Positions 32,397 through 42,586 of a stretch of 64,000 nucleotides of DNA are shown in pieces; position 1 is the first letter of the stretch; each line of letters begins with the position of its first letter. A program made the translations under genes and the position numbers. The notes beneath the pieces were generated by a model that ran no database searches, was not told the origin of the DNA, and saw nothing but the letters and a program-made list of their open reading frames with translations. The DNA is taken from NCBI GenBank assembly GCA_902557935.1, contig CACECJ010000003.1:1-64000 (forward strand), read 5' to 3'. The stretch is from an uncultured Pelagibacteraceae bacterium (GTDB lineage Bacteria > Pseudomonadota > Alphaproteobacteria > Pelagibacterales > Pelagibacteraceae).

Positions 32397-33326
32397 CTAG
32401 TGTTTTGTTAATTGAACAAAAACATCTTCTAAATCACCATCCTCTGTCGAAATATCCTCAATTTTGATATTATTTTCATTTAAATAATTGATTATTTCTC
32501 CAAAATCGAGTGAGTTTTTTTCATAAGTAACTAATATAGAATTCTCAGAGTTTATTTTAAAATTTATATCTTTCATATTTAAATTCTTATTTAATTCAAT
32601 GTTTTTAACTTTAAAATTTATTTTTTTAGTTTTAATTCTCTCAAGTAATTTTTCGGTGGTATCTAGCGCAACTAAATTTCCTTTATTGATTATAGCTATC
32701 CGATCGCACATTTCCTGTGCTTCAATCAGATAGTGTGTAGTTAATATTATTGTTACACCTTCTTTGTTAAGAGCTTTTACATTTTCCCAAAGATTATTTC
32801 TAAGTTCCACATCAACACCGGCTGTAGGCTCATCCAAAATTAAAATTGGAGGTTGATGAACCATAGCCTTTGCTATAAGTAATCTTCTCTTCATGCCGCC
32901 CGATAAGCTTCTGGAGTATGCATCAGCTTTATCTTGAAGAGAAACCATCTTTAATATTAATTCAGTTATACGGTTTTCTTTAGAAATACCGTAAAGTCCT
33001 GCCTGAAGTTCTAAAAGTTTTTTTGGACTAAAAAAAGCATCTAAGTTTACTTCCTGGGGAACTATTCCCACAGACGCTCTAACTTGACGAGGATTTTGAT
33101 CTAAATCAAAACCCCATACATTTACTTTCCCACTAGTCTTAATAACGGTGCCTCCTAGAATACTTAAAAATGTTGTCTTGCCGGCCCCATTCGGTCCTAA
33201 TAATCCAAATATCTCACCTTGTCTGACTTCAAAACTTAATTCATTTAATGCTTTATTATGTTTTTTTGTTTTAGAATTTGAGTAAACCTTTGTTAGATTT
33301 TCAACAGCTAATGCAAATTTATTCAT
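32397..33326 (-). CDS. ABC-2-type transporter ATP-binding protein
   Basis: 309-residue ATPase: Walker A LLGPNGAGKTTFLSIL, signature LSGGMKRRL, Walker B LILDEPTAGVDVE, and the H-loop TTHYLIEAQEM. The C-terminal ~80 residues form the extra domain typical of drug/polysaccharide/NodI-like exporters. No permease gene lies next to it, so its membrane partner must be encoded elsewhere and the cargo cannot be inferred. Divergent from polA across 42 bases. Confidence 0.88.
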   Translation of the reverse strand: MNKFALAVENLTKVYSNSKTKKHNKALNELSFEVRQGEIFGLLGPNGAGKTTFLSILGGTVIKTSGKVNVWGFDLDQNPRQVRASVGIVPQEVNLDAFFSPKKLLELQAGLYGISKENRITELILKMVSLQDKADAYSRSLSGGMKRRLLIAKAMVHQPPILILDEPTAGVDVELRNNLWENVKALNKEGVTIILTTHYLIEAQEMCDRIAIINKGNLVALDTTEKLLERIKTKKINFKVKNIELNKNLNMKDINFKINSENSILVTYEKNSLDFGEIINYLNENNIKIEDISTEDGDLEDVFVQLTKH

Positions 33327-33368
33327 ACTTTTTTATAATTCATTAAGATTTCAATGTAATATGTATAT

Positions 33369-36134
33369 ATGAGTTCAATAAAAAAAACAGATCATTTTTA
33401 TTTGGTCGACGGATCTGGATATATTTTTCGTGCTTATTATGCTTTACCCCCTCTTTCAAGAAAAAGTGACGGTCTTCCCACTGGAGCAGTTAGCGGATTC
33501 TGTTCTATGCTTTTTAAATTATTAGAAGACGCTAGATCAGACGATTCTAAAAATAAACCAACACATTTTGCAGTAATTTTTGACTCTGCAAGAAAAAATT
33601 TTAGAAATGAAATTTATAAAGAATATAAAGCCAATCGTGCAGAGGCACCAGATGACCTTGCTCCTCAATTTGAATATATAAGAAAATCAGTTGAGGCTTT
33701 TAACTTACCGTCTATTGAACTTTTAAATTATGAAGCAGATGATCTCATAGCCACTTATGCAAAAAAAATTACTGAAGCTGGTGCAAAGGTTACTGTGATA
33801 TCGTCGGATAAAGATTTAATGCAGTTAGTATCAAATAAAGTCAGACTATTTGATCCTATGAAAAGTAAAGTTATAGGCGAAAAAGATGTGATTGAAAAAT
33901 TTGGAGTAAAACCAAGTCAAGTAATCGACGTTCAATCACTTGCTGGAGATAGTTCAGATAATGTGCCTGGAGTTCCTGGTATTGGAGTTAAAACAGCAGC
34001 AGAACTTATAAATAAATATAAAACCTTAGAAAATTTATTAAAGAAGGCATCAGAAATACCTCAGAACAAAAGACGGGAAACCCTATTGTCTAACAAAGAT
34101 AAAGCTATGATTAGTAAGCAATTAGTAACTTTAAAAAATGATGTTCCACTTAGAAATGATGCTGCTGACTTTATTATTAAAGAAATTAATAAAGATAAAC
34201 TATACGATTTTTTAAGAGACATGGAATTTAATAGATTGTTGAGTCAGGCAATTAGTTTTTATGGAGAACCTGGAAGCAAAGATTTTAATGAGAAAAATCC
34301 TGTAAAAAAAAACAGTAAGATAAATACTAAGACCTACAAAACTATTTTCAAAGAGAAACAACTGGATGAATTAATAACAAAATTAAATGAAAAATCAGTT
34401 ATAGCAGTTGATACTGAAACCTCATCCTTAAATCCCCAAGAAGCAGATCTTGTTGGCATATCGTTATGTTATGAGGCTAATGAAGCTTTCTATATCCCAG
34501 TAGGTCATACAGAAAAAACGGAATTAAAAAGGGATATTGTTTTGAAGAAACTAAAACCACTTTTAGAAGACCCAAGCATAAAAAAAGTTGGCCAAAATAT
34601 AAAATATGATTTTATTATATTTAAAAACCACGGCATTGAACTAAACTCGGTAGAAGACACGATGTTACTTTCGTACACACTAGACGCGGGAAATAATAGA
34701 CATAATATGGATACGCTATCTGAATTACATCTTGCTCATAAAACCATATCTTATAAAGATTTGGTAGGAACTGGAAAAAAGCAGTTAAATTTTTCAGAAG
34801 TAGATCTCAAATCAGCCACTGAATATGCTGCTGAGGATGCAGATATAACTTTAAGATTATATGAAGTTTTATCTGAGAGAATATCTAAGGAAAAGTTAGA
34901 AAAAATTTATGAGGAATTTGAAAAACCAATGATAAAAATTCTCTCAAAACTAGAGTCGAGTGGTGTGAAAGTTGATGATACTTATCTTAAAAAACTTTCA
35001 AAAAAATTTGAGGAAAGATTAATAACTATTGAAAAAGAAATTTATAAAATATCAGGAAAAGAATTTAATATCGGGTCACCAAAACAATTAGGAGAAATTA
35101 TTTATAATGACTTAAAGATAGCAAAATTAAAAAAAACTAAGAAAGGAAGTTTAGCTACAAGCGCTAAAATTTTAGAGGACTTAGCATTAACTGGACATAA
35201 ATTTCCTAATTTAGTTTTAGAATGGCGCCAAGTTTCAAAATTAAAAAGTACATATACAGATGCTTTGCAAGACCATATAAGTAAGAAAACAAAAAGGGTT
35301 CATACATCTTTTTTACTTGCGGCAACCAACACCGGTAGACTTGCCTCGAGTGATCCTAATTTACAAAATATTCCTATTAAAAGCTCAGACGGTAAAGAAA
35401 TAAGAAAAGCCTTTGTTGCGGAAAAAAATAATTTACTTATTTCAGCAGATTATAACCAAATCGAAATGAGAATTCTTGCTGATATTGCTGATGTAAAAGA
35501 ATTAAAGAAAGCTTTTAAAAATAATCAAGATATTCACTCTTTAACAGCTAGCCAAGTTTTTGATGTTCCGATTACAAAAGTAACTGAAGATTTTAGACGA
35601 AAAGCAAAGGCAATTAATTTTGGGATTATATATGGGATAACACAATATGGGCTAGCAAAACAAATATCAGTATCAAATGAAGAAGCTTTAAGTTTTATAA
35701 ATGCATATTTCAAAAAATTTCCTGAGATAAAAGATTATATGAATACGACAATTAAAATTTGCAGGAAGCAAGGTTTTGTTACAAATATTTTTGGAAGAAG
35801 AATTCATTTAAGAGGTATTAATGATAAAAATTTTAGCGTGCGAGCATTTCAGGAAAGAGCAGCAATTAATGCCCCGATACAAGGATCAGCAGCAGATATT
35901 ATTAGACTTGCAATGATTAAAATTGACAAGATTTTTGAAGAAGAGAAGAAAGCAAAAATGCTTTTACAAATACATGATGAACTTATTTTTGAATGTTTAA
36001 AAAAAGACGAGAGCGAAGTTAAAAAAATCGTTAAAGAAGCAATGACGTCTGTTTCTAGTTCTGAACATCATATGTTTTCAATACCTTTAGAAGTAAGTAT
36101 AAACTCCGGAAACAACTGGGGAGAGGCCCATTAA
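33369..36134 (+). CDS. polA: DNA polymerase I
   Basis: Repair and Okazaki-fragment polymerase, 921 residues. The 5' nuclease domain occupies ~1-290 (YLVDGSGYIFRAYYALP, SSDKDLMQLV, GDSSDNVPGVPGIGVKTA). The 3'-5' exonuclease is intact: IAVDTETSSL, GQNIKYDF and YAAEDADITLRLYE keep the acidic residues, so proofreading is expected. Polymerase motifs A (SADYNQIEMRILA), B (RRKAKAINFGIIYG) and C (LLQIHDELIFE) are complete. Followed by chvI after 39 bases. Confidence 0.98.
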   Translation: MSSIKKTDHFYLVDGSGYIFRAYYALPPLSRKSDGLPTGAVSGFCSMLFKLLEDARSDDSKNKPTHFAVIFDSARKNFRNEIYKEYKANRAEAPDDLAPQFEYIRKSVEAFNLPSIELLNYEADDLIATYAKKITEAGAKVTVISSDKDLMQLVSNKVRLFDPMKSKVIGEKDVIEKFGVKPSQVIDVQSLAGDSSDNVPGVPGIGVKTAAELINKYKTLENLLKKASEIPQNKRRETLLSNKDKAMISKQLVTLKNDVPLRNDAADFIIKEINKDKLYDFLRDMEFNRLLSQAISFYGEPGSKDFNEKNPVKKNSKINTKTYKTIFKEKQLDELITKLNEKSVIAVDTETSSLNPQEADLVGISLCYEANEAFYIPVGHTEKTELKRDIVLKKLKPLLEDPSIKKVGQNIKYDFIIFKNHGIELNSVEDTMLLSYTLDAGNNRHNMDTLSELHLAHKTISYKDLVGTGKKQLNFSEVDLKSATEYAAEDADITLRLYEVLSERISKEKLEKIYEEFEKPMIKILSKLESSGVKVDDTYLKKLSKKFEERLITIEKEIYKISGKEFNIGSPKQLGEIIYNDLKIAKLKKTKKGSLATSAKILEDLALTGHKFPNLVLEWRQVSKLKSTYTDALQDHISKKTKRVHTSFLLAATNTGRLASSDPNLQNIPIKSSDGKEIRKAFVAEKNNLLISADYNQIEMRILADIADVKELKKAFKNNQDIHSLTASQVFDVPITKVTEDFRRKAKAINFGIIYGITQYGLAKQISVSNEEALSFINAYFKKFPEIKDYMNTTIKICRKQGFVTNIFGRRIHLRGINDKNFSVRAFQERAAINAPIQGSAADIIRLAMIKIDKIFEEEKKAKMLLQIHDELIFECLKKDESEVKKIVKEAMTSVSSSEHHMFSIPLEVSINSGNNWGEAH

Positions 36135-36173
36135 ACGCCTAAATTTTGACAATATAATTAAGAGAATAAAATT

Positions 36174-36872
36174 ATGACTCAAACTATCGCTTTAGTAGAT
36201 GATGACAGAAACATACTCACAAGTATAAGCATGGCTTTAGAGAGAGAAGGATTTAAAGTTCAAACTTATATTGATGGAGAATCAGCTTTAATTGGATTAA
36301 CCAGAAATCCACCTGACCTAGCAATTTTAGATATCAAAATGCCTAGAATGGACGGAGAAGAGTTGCTAAAAAAACTCAAAAAAAAAATGTCGATTCCAAT
36401 AATCTTTTTAACTTCAAAAGATGATGAAGTTGATGAGCTGCTTGGTCTAAAGTTAGGTGCTGATGACTTTGTCAAAAAATCTGGAGGTTTCTCGACTAAA
36501 GTTTTAATTGAAAGAATAAGAGTTCAATTAAGAAAAAAAACTAACGCTATCGATGACACTAAAAATATAATTAGTCATGGTAAATTAAAATTAGACCCTG
36601 CTCAGTTAGAGTGTGAATGGAATGGTAGAGCTTTGCCAGATAAGCTGACCACTACAGAATTTCTAATTGTTAAAGAATTAGCTAAAAGACCAGGGGTTAT
36701 TAAAGAAAGAGCACATTTAATGGACATAGCATATAAGGAAAATACTGAAATCGAAGATAGAACTATTGATAGCCATGTAAAGAGAATAAGAAAAAAGTTT
36801 AAAAAGGTAGATGAGAAGTTTTCTGCAATTGAAACTAGATATGGAAGTGGGTATAGATGGAATGTTAGCTAA
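36174..36872 (+). CDS. chvI: ChvI-type OmpR-family response regulator
   Basis: 232 residues: receiver domain with IALVDDDRNIL, phospho-acceptor D53 (LAILDIKMPRMDG) and FLTSKDDEVDELLGLKLGADDF, then a winged-helix DNA-binding domain ending IETRYGSGYRWNVS. The receiver sequence is close to ChvI/ExoS-pathway regulators that control envelope genes in alphaproteobacteria. The stop overlaps the chvG start by one base (TAATG), so the two form one cognate pair. Confidence 0.9.
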   Translation: MTQTIALVDDDRNILTSISMALEREGFKVQTYIDGESALIGLTRNPPDLAILDIKMPRMDGEELLKKLKKKMSIPIIFLTSKDDEVDELLGLKLGADDFVKKSGGFSTKVLIERIRVQLRKKTNAIDDTKNIISHGKLKLDPAQLECEWNGRALPDKLTTTEFLIVKELAKRPGVIKERAHLMDIAYKENTEIEDRTIDSHVKRIRKKFKKVDEKFSAIETRYGSGYRWNVS

Positions 36873-38392
36873 TGAAACAAAAAAAATCAGCTTCTATTCT
36901 AAAGAAGTTTTTAATTATTAACCTTACGGTCTTTTCTGTTTTAGGACTTTTTACAATTATATACCTTGAAGCAATCCAGCCAAATCTAGTAAAAGAAAGA
37001 TCGGATAATCATAAAATAGTAATTAATAATACCAAAGATAATCTTGAAAGACTAAATATAGAATACACTAAAGCGGGAATTAGAGATTTCTTGCTCTCTA
37101 CAAGATTTTTATTTCAAAGTCTAGACCGTGTCCAATTTTATGATTTATCAGGAAATCTAATTGGAGACACAAACATTTTGGATTTAGATCAAAGTGTTTT
37201 TACAGGCTCAGACATAATTTTCGAGGAGGCTTTGGGTGATGAAACAATTAAGCTAAACAATGAAGAGAGACTTGAAGAAGAGGAAATAGATGAAATAAAA
37301 GATATTATTACAAATAAATATAATGATGAAATAATAACTGTGACGAACGATAAAAAAAATAACTTTTTTGTAAGCACACTAAGTAAAATCAAATTTCAAA
37401 ACGAAGATATTGGCTATATAGTAGTTTCAGAGCAAGCGAATGACATCACCACAGCTGTGGAAGAGAGAAAAGTATTTATAATAAGAACTATGATTGCTGT
37501 TGCGATTGTGATTTTAATCTTTTCTCTATTTTTAAATAAATATATTCTTAAACCAATTGGACTTTTAGTTAAATTTAGTGAAGGAGTTAAAAAAAAATCT
37601 AATCAAACAATTGATATAAACAAAGTTTTTATCAGAAATGATGAAATTGGAAAACTAACACAGTCAATCGATGAAATGACTAAAGAATTACAACAACGAA
37701 CAAATAGAGCAGAAACATTCTCAAATGATTTAGCTCATGAAATAAGAAATCCACTCGCATCTTTAAAAAGTGCCTCAGAACTTTTAGATAAAACTACTGA
37801 AAGAAATGAGGGAGAAAAACTCCTTAAAATCATAAATCATGATGTAGAAAGAATAGAAAGATTAATAACAGATTATACTCAAATGTTAAAAGACGAAGCA
37901 TCTTTATCCCGAGAAAAAATGAGTAAAATTAATTTAGTTGAAATTGTTACTGGCGTAGTGGAAGATTTTAACCAAGATCTAATTAATCAAAATAAAAAAA
38001 TTGAGATAAACGTTATCAATAATATCAAAAGTAAAAATGGTCATTTTATTTTGGGTATAGGCAATAGATTAGAGCAAGTAGTTGCTAATTTATTAGATAA
38101 TTCAATTTCGTTTAGTAAAGAAAATCAAAAAATTGAGATTGGTCTTGAAGAAACTTCTAGCAATTTATTAATTTCAGTAAAAGACGAGGGACCAGGTTTT
38201 GCTGAAACTTCGCCTCAGAAAATTTTTAAGCGTTTTTATAGCAATAGACCCGCGAGTTTTGGAAAACACTCCGGCTTAGGTTTGAATATTGTAAAAAATA
38301 TTGTTCAAATGCATAAAGGCACAGTAGCAGCCTCAAATAGGCTTAATGCTAAAGGAGCACAAGTTGAGGTTTTGCTTCCTAAAGTGTCCTAA
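36872..38392 (+). CDS. chvG: ChvG-type sensor histidine kinase
   Basis: 506-residue inner-membrane kinase. TM1 at ~13-32, a periplasmic sensor domain of about 170 residues containing a strongly acidic stretch (EERLEEEEIDEIKD near 131), TM2 at ~201-221, a HAMP region with IRNDEIGKLTQSIDEM, the H-box SNDLAHEIRNPLASLKSA with H289, and ATPase boxes DNSISFSKEN, DEGPGFAE and SGLGLNIVKNIVQMH. It follows chvI and precedes ahcY. The hprK and PTS genes often found between chvG and ahcY in Rhizobiales are missing. Confidence 0.9.
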   Translation: MKQKKSASILKKFLIINLTVFSVLGLFTIIYLEAIQPNLVKERSDNHKIVINNTKDNLERLNIEYTKAGIRDFLLSTRFLFQSLDRVQFYDLSGNLIGDTNILDLDQSVFTGSDIIFEEALGDETIKLNNEERLEEEEIDEIKDIITNKYNDEIITVTNDKKNNFFVSTLSKIKFQNEDIGYIVVSEQANDITTAVEERKVFIIRTMIAVAIVILIFSLFLNKYILKPIGLLVKFSEGVKKKSNQTIDINKVFIRNDEIGKLTQSIDEMTKELQQRTNRAETFSNDLAHEIRNPLASLKSASELLDKTTERNEGEKLLKIINHDVERIERLITDYTQMLKDEASLSREKMSKINLVEIVTGVVEDFNQDLINQNKKIEINVINNIKSKNGHFILGIGNRLEQVVANLLDNSISFSKENQKIEIGLEETSSNLLISVKDEGPGFAETSPQKIFKRFYSNRPASFGKHSGLGLNIVKNIVQMHKGTVAASNRLNAKGAQVEVLLPKVS

Positions 38393-38440
38393 CATTATTT
38401 CTTGCTAAGGTTTATTTATGTTGATAATAACATCTTCAAT

Positions 38441-39730
38441 ATGGTCCAGGATTATAAAGTAAAAGATATTAACGAAGCAGATTTTGGAAGAAAAGAAATT
38501 TCTTTAGCAGAAACAGAAATGCCAGGACTTATGGCTCTCCGAAAAGAGTATAAAGGTAAAAAACCTTTAAAGGGTGCAAAAATCTTAGGTTGTCTTCATA
38601 TGACTATACAAACAGCAGTATTAATTGAAACTTTAGTGGAATTGGGAGCAGAAGTTAGATGGTCTTCTTGTAATATTTTTTCAACACAAGATCATGCAGC
38701 TGCGGCAATCGCCAAAGCGGACATTCCTGTCTTTGCATGGAAAGGTGAGACAGAAGAAGAATACTGGTGGTGCATTAAGCAAACTATTGAAGGAAAAAAA
38801 GACTGGAAACCAAATATGATTTTAGACGACGGTGGTGACCTTACAGCTTTAATGCATAAAGAATATAAAAATTTGTTAAAAGATGTTAAGGGTGTTTCAG
38901 AAGAAACTACAACTGGTGTTTTAGCCCTTAAAAAAATGGAGACTAATAAAGAGCTATTAATTCCTGCCATAAATGTAAATGACTCGGTAACAAAATCTAA
39001 ATTCGATAACCTTTATGGTTGTAGAGAAAGTTTAGTAGACGGAATTAAAAGAGCAACTGATATAATGATGTCAGGTAAAGTAGCTATTGTCGCTGGATTT
39101 GGTGATGTTGGCAAAGGAAGTGCTGCTTCTTTACGGCAAGCAGGTGCAAGAGTTATGGTAACCGAGACAGACCCGATATGCGCGTTACAAGCTGCTATGG
39201 AGGGTTACGAAGTTGTTGTTATGGATGACGCTATCAAAGATGCTGATATTGTCGTGACTGCTACAGGAAATAAAGACATAGTTACAGCTGACCATATGAG
39301 AGACATGAAAGATAGAGCAATACTTTGTAATATAGGTCATTTTGATAATGAAATTCAAGTTGAGGCATTAAAAAATTACAAATGGGATGAAATAAAACCG
39401 CAAGTTCACGAAATAGAATTGCCTAGTAAAAAAAGGATCATTCTTTTAGCTGAAGGAAGACTGGTTAACTTGGGATGTGCTACAGGGCACCCAAGTTTTG
39501 TTATGAGCGCTTCATTTACAAATCAAGTAATTGCTCAAATTGAATTATGGAATAACTCAGATAAGTATGAGAAGAAAGTTTATGTACTTCCAAAACATCT
39601 TGACGAAAAAGTCGCTATGCTTCATTTAGAAAAAGTAGGTGCAAAATTAACTAAAATGTCAAAAGAGCAAGCAGATTATATTAGCGTTAAACCATCAGGA
39701 CCATTTAAACCAGATACTTACCGCTACTAA
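38441..39730 (+). CDS. ahcY: Adenosylhomocysteinase
   Basis: Splits S-adenosylhomocysteine into adenosine and homocysteine, recycling the product of methyl transfer. 429 residues with [33 protein letters not shown], the NAD-binding [18 protein letters not shown] and the C-terminal [15 protein letters not shown] 38441 begins the family-typical [10 protein letters not shown]; an in-frame TTG at 38402 would add 13 unrelated residues. The 48-base gap after chvG shows no SAH riboswitch that I can recognise. Confidence 0.98.
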   Translation: MVQDYKVKDINEADFGRKEISLAETEMPGLMALRKEYKGKKPLKGAKILGCLHMTIQTAVLIETLVELGAEVRWSSCNIFSTQDHAAAAIAKADIPVFAWKGETEEEYWWCIKQTIEGKKDWKPNMILDDGGDLTALMHKEYKNLLKDVKGVSEETTTGVLALKKMETNKELLIPAINVNDSVTKSKFDNLYGCRESLVDGIKRATDIMMSGKVAIVAGFGDVGKGSAASLRQAGARVMVTETDPICALQAAMEGYEVVVMDDAIKDADIVVTATGNKDIVTADHMRDMKDRAILCNIGHFDNEIQVEALKNYKWDEIKPQVHEIELPSKKRIILLAEGRLVNLGCATGHPSFVMSASFTNQVIAQIELWNNSDKYEKKVYVLPKHLDEKVAMLHLEKVGAKLTKMSKEQADYISVKPSGPFKPDTYRY

Positions 39731-39740
39731 ACAGTAGCTA

Positions 39741-40190
39741 ATGATTGTAAAATCTTTAGAACATCTCAATTCCTTATCTCAAAAAGTTGCAGAAAAGTTA
39801 TCTAAGAATGATTGTATTTTTCTAATAGGTGAAATCGGGGTAGGAAAAACTACCTTTGCAAGATATTTGATAAATTATTTACAAGAAAAAAATGGAGCAA
39901 AGATTACAGAAGTACTTAGCCCTACTTTTAACCTTCTTTATGAATATGACTTAAAGGGAATTAAGATTATGCATTATGATCTCTACAGAATAAAAGATGA
40001 AGAAGAATTTAAGCAACTAGGTATTTTTTTAGATAATCAAGACACTATTAAGATTATCGAATGGCCTCAACTAATAAATATTCCACTTTCTGATAAGTTA
40101 GAAATATATTTAGATTATGTTAAAAATGAAAAAGAAAGAGAGATAAAATTTATAGGCTCAGGTAAATGGAAAACTTTAAATGAATTATAA
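39741..40190 (+). CDS. tsaE: tRNA t6A37 synthesis ATPase TsaE
   Basis: P-loop ATPase that works with TsaB/TsaD to make the t6A modification of ANN-decoding tRNAs. The 149 residues contain Walker A IGEIGVGKTTFARYLI, the motif LSPTFNLLYEYDL, YDLYRIKDEEEFKQLG and IIEWPQLI, all diagnostic for TsaE. It overlaps amgK by 11 bases, a common arrangement in alphaproteobacteria. Confidence 0.95.
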   Translation: MIVKSLEHLNSLSQKVAEKLSKNDCIFLIGEIGVGKTTFARYLINYLQEKNGAKITEVLSPTFNLLYEYDLKGIKIMHYDLYRIKDEEEFKQLGIFLDNQDTIKIIEWPQLINIPLSDKLEIYLDYVKNEKEREIKFIGSGKWKTLNEL

Positions 40191-41142
40191 ACTTAAAAAA
40201 ATTTCAGGAGACGCATCATTTAGAGAATTTTACAGATTGCAAAAAGGAGAGAATACATCAATTATAATTCAAGCTAAAAAAGAAAAATTTAAAAATTTGA
40301 TAACCTATATTGCCGTCAACAAAATTTTAGAAAAATATAAAATATATGCTCCAAAGTTGATAACTAATCATTATGAGCACAATATTATTGAGATTACTGA
40401 TTTGGGACAAAAGTCTTTTTACGACTCAATTATAAAAAAAAAAAATAAATTTACTGATTACAAAGATCTCATTAAGATTATTATAAAACTACAAAATATA
40501 AAGTTACAACGAAATTATCATTTAGGTAAATTCAAAATTAATTTTCAAAATTATTCAATTAAAAATCTTCATAAAGAATCCGATCTTTTTTTTGATTGGT
40601 ATTTAAAGTATTGCTTCAAAAGCCCAAATCTGAAAAAGATTAAAAATATTCTTAAAAAAGAATTGACAAAAATATATAAAAAACTTTATTTTCAAAATAA
40701 TACTTTTGTACATAGAGATTTTCATGCATCAAATATAATGGTCAATAAAAATAAACTAGGTTTGATCGATAGTCAGGATGCGATAATTGGAAATCCATTA
40801 TATGATGTTGCTTCATTAATTGATGATGTAAGAATAAAACTACCCTCAAATTTACAAGAAAGATTATTAAATTTTTATTATTACAAATCAAAATTAAAAA
40901 AAGAGGAATATAAAAATATAAAAAATGATTTTGAAATATTATCGGTTCAAAGAAATTTAAAAATTCTTGGAATATTTGTAAGGCTTTTTAAAAGAGATGG
41001 TAAATCTAATTATCTAAAATATTTACCCTATACTTGGAGTTTAATTGAGAGACGTCTAAAAAATCCTGTTTTCAAGAACCTGAACTTATTATTTAAAAAA
41101 CATCTAAAAATAAAAAAATTGAAAAAAATAAATAATTTATGA
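40180..41142 (+). CDS. amgK: Amino-sugar kinase of the aminoglycoside phosphotransferase fold (AmgK-like)
   Basis: 320-residue kinase. The APH catalytic loop is FVHRDFHASNIMV (H178, D180, N185), and the metal-binding LIDSQDAIIGNP (D197, D200) follows. The N-terminal DASFREFYRL is the AmgK-type phosphate-binding segment. Its position between tsaE and murU identifies the anomeric MurNAc/GlcNAc kinase of peptidoglycan recycling. The protein is unusually rich in Lys, Asn and Ile. It overlaps murU by 4 bases. Confidence 0.85.
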   Translation: MNYKLKKISGDASFREFYRLQKGENTSIIIQAKKEKFKNLITYIAVNKILEKYKIYAPKLITNHYEHNIIEITDLGQKSFYDSIIKKKNKFTDYKDLIKIIIKLQNIKLQRNYHLGKFKINFQNYSIKNLHKESDLFFDWYLKYCFKSPNLKKIKNILKKELTKIYKKLYFQNNTFVHRDFHASNIMVNKNKLGLIDSQDAIIGNPLYDVASLIDDVRIKLPSNLQERLLNFYYYKSKLKKEEYKNIKNDFEILSVQRNLKILGIFVRLFKRDGKSNYLKYLPYTWSLIERRLKNPVFKNLNLLFKKHLKIKKLKKINNL

Positions 41143-41837
41143 AAATAAAACACGGGATGATATTAACTGCTGGCTTAGGAAAAAGAATGCAACCTCTTAC
41201 TAGTAAAAAGCCAAAACCATTATTAGAGATAGGAGGCAGCACTCTTCTTGAGAGAGCAATTAATCTATTAATTAATCATGGTGTAGAAGAGATTACTGTT
41301 AACGTCCATCATCTTGCCAATCAAATTGAAAAATTTATCTCAGATTTTACATCAGAGGTTAAATTTAAAATATCAAATGAAAAAGATTTATTATTAGATA
41401 CTGGTGGTGGAGTGAAAAAGGGAACAAAAGAATTTAGAGATAATCCCTTTTTTGTAATTAATCCAGATACCCTTTGGAGTAATAAATATTCTAAAGAAGT
41501 ACAATCTTTAGAAAAAGAGTATTTTACAAATAAAAGACCTTGTTTATTACTCGTTAGAAAAGAATTATCTTTGGATAATTCTTTCAAGGGTGACTTTAAT
41601 TTAAACAATAATTTAATTTCTAAAGATGATCAGAACCAATATATTTTTACTGGTCTTCAAATAATGAAAAATGATCATTTAGCACTTTTTAATAAAAATA
41701 TTTTTTCTATGAATGAAGTTTGGACAAAATTAATAAATGAAAACAATCTTGGTGGATTGGAAAGTAATCAAAAATTTTATCATCTAAACACTATAGAAAT
41801 GTTTGAAAAAATATCTTCTTTAAGTTCTATTGATTAA
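41139..41837 (+). CDS. murU: N-acetylmuramate-1-phosphate uridylyltransferase (MurU-like)
   Basis: 232-residue nucleotidyltransferase with the sugar-nucleotide motif LTAGLGKRMQPLT followed by KPKPLLEIGG, and DTGGGVKKG and NPDTLW for metal and sugar contacts. After AmgK it turns MurNAc-1-P into UDP-MurNAc, bypassing de novo synthesis and therefore fosfomycin-sensitive MurA. In other alphaproteobacteria addB-addA often follow; here gpmA converges on it with an 11-base overlap. Confidence 0.87.
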   Translation: MKIKHGMILTAGLGKRMQPLTSKKPKPLLEIGGSTLLERAINLLINHGVEEITVNVHHLANQIEKFISDFTSEVKFKISNEKDLLLDTGGGVKKGTKEFRDNPFFVINPDTLWSNKYSKEVQSLEKEYFTNKRPCLLLVRKELSLDNSFKGDFNLNNNLISKDDQNQYIFTGLQIMKNDHLALFNKNIFSMNEVWTKLINENNLGGLESNQKFYHLNTIEMFEKISSLSSID

Positions 41838-42546
41838 AAATAATATTTTTTGCCCTAGAGTCATCTAGATAATAATATTTTTGAATTTTTGACTGATTAT
41901 CAAATTCTATTATTAGTGGATTTCCTGTTGGAATTTCTAGTTCATTAATCTTCGTATCTGAAATCTTAAAAAGATATTTACACAATGCTCTTAATGAATT
42001 TCCATGAGCCGATATCAAAATATTTTTTCCATTTTTCAAATTCTTATTTATTTCAATATCATAAAAAGGAATTACTCTTTCGTAAGTGTTCTTCAAGGAT
42101 TCTGTCAAAGGAATTTTATTTTGAGGAATTCCACCGTTTAAAGGACTAAAATTTTCAAGGTAATTACTATCTTCAGCCATGAGAGGTGGTGCAACGTCCC
42201 AAGATCTTCTATATTTTTTAAATTGTTCTTCACCTATTTTGTTCTTTGTTTCCTCCTTGTTTAAACCAGTTAATGACCCATAATGTCTCTCATTTAATTC
42301 CCAGGCAGTATTGAACTTCATAGGTAAATTTAGAATTTTTAAGATAATCGTGAGTGTTTCAATTGCTCTTTTAAGATAAGAGGTATAACTAATATCAATT
42401 TTAAAATTCAATTTTCTTATTAACTCACCTGACTTTTTAGCTTCCTCTTTACCTTTCTCTGAAAGATCAACATCTACCCAGCCCGTAAATCTATTTTCGG
42501 CATTCCAGGTACTCTGGCCATGTCTTGTTAAGATCAGTTTACTCAT
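41827..42546 (-). CDS. gpmA: 2,3-bisphosphoglycerate-dependent phosphoglycerate mutase
   Basis: Interconverts 3- and 2-phosphoglycerate. 239 residues with the catalytic LTRHGQSTWNAENRFTGWVD, WELNERHYGSLTG and the second catalytic His in SAHGNSLRAL. The length matches the dPGM family. It is a single-gene minus-strand unit, divergent from the VanZ-like gene across 40 bases. Confidence 0.95.
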   Translation of the reverse strand: MSKLILTRHGQSTWNAENRFTGWVDVDLSEKGKEEAKKSGELIRKLNFKIDISYTSYLKRAIETLTIILKILNLPMKFNTAWELNERHYGSLTGLNKEETKNKIGEEQFKKYRRSWDVAPPLMAEDSNYLENFSPLNGGIPQNKIPLTESLKNTYERVIPFYDIEINKNLKNGKNILISAHGNSLRALCKYLFKISDTKINELEIPTGNPLIIEFDNQSKIQKYYYLDDSRAKNIIFNQ

Positions 42547-42586
42547 ATAAGTTAATTAAGTTATTATGTACTATATAAAAATCTAA

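Noticed and set aside
38393-38440. SAH or SAM riboswitch before ahcY
   Set aside because: 48 bases without the GC-rich conserved core; too short.
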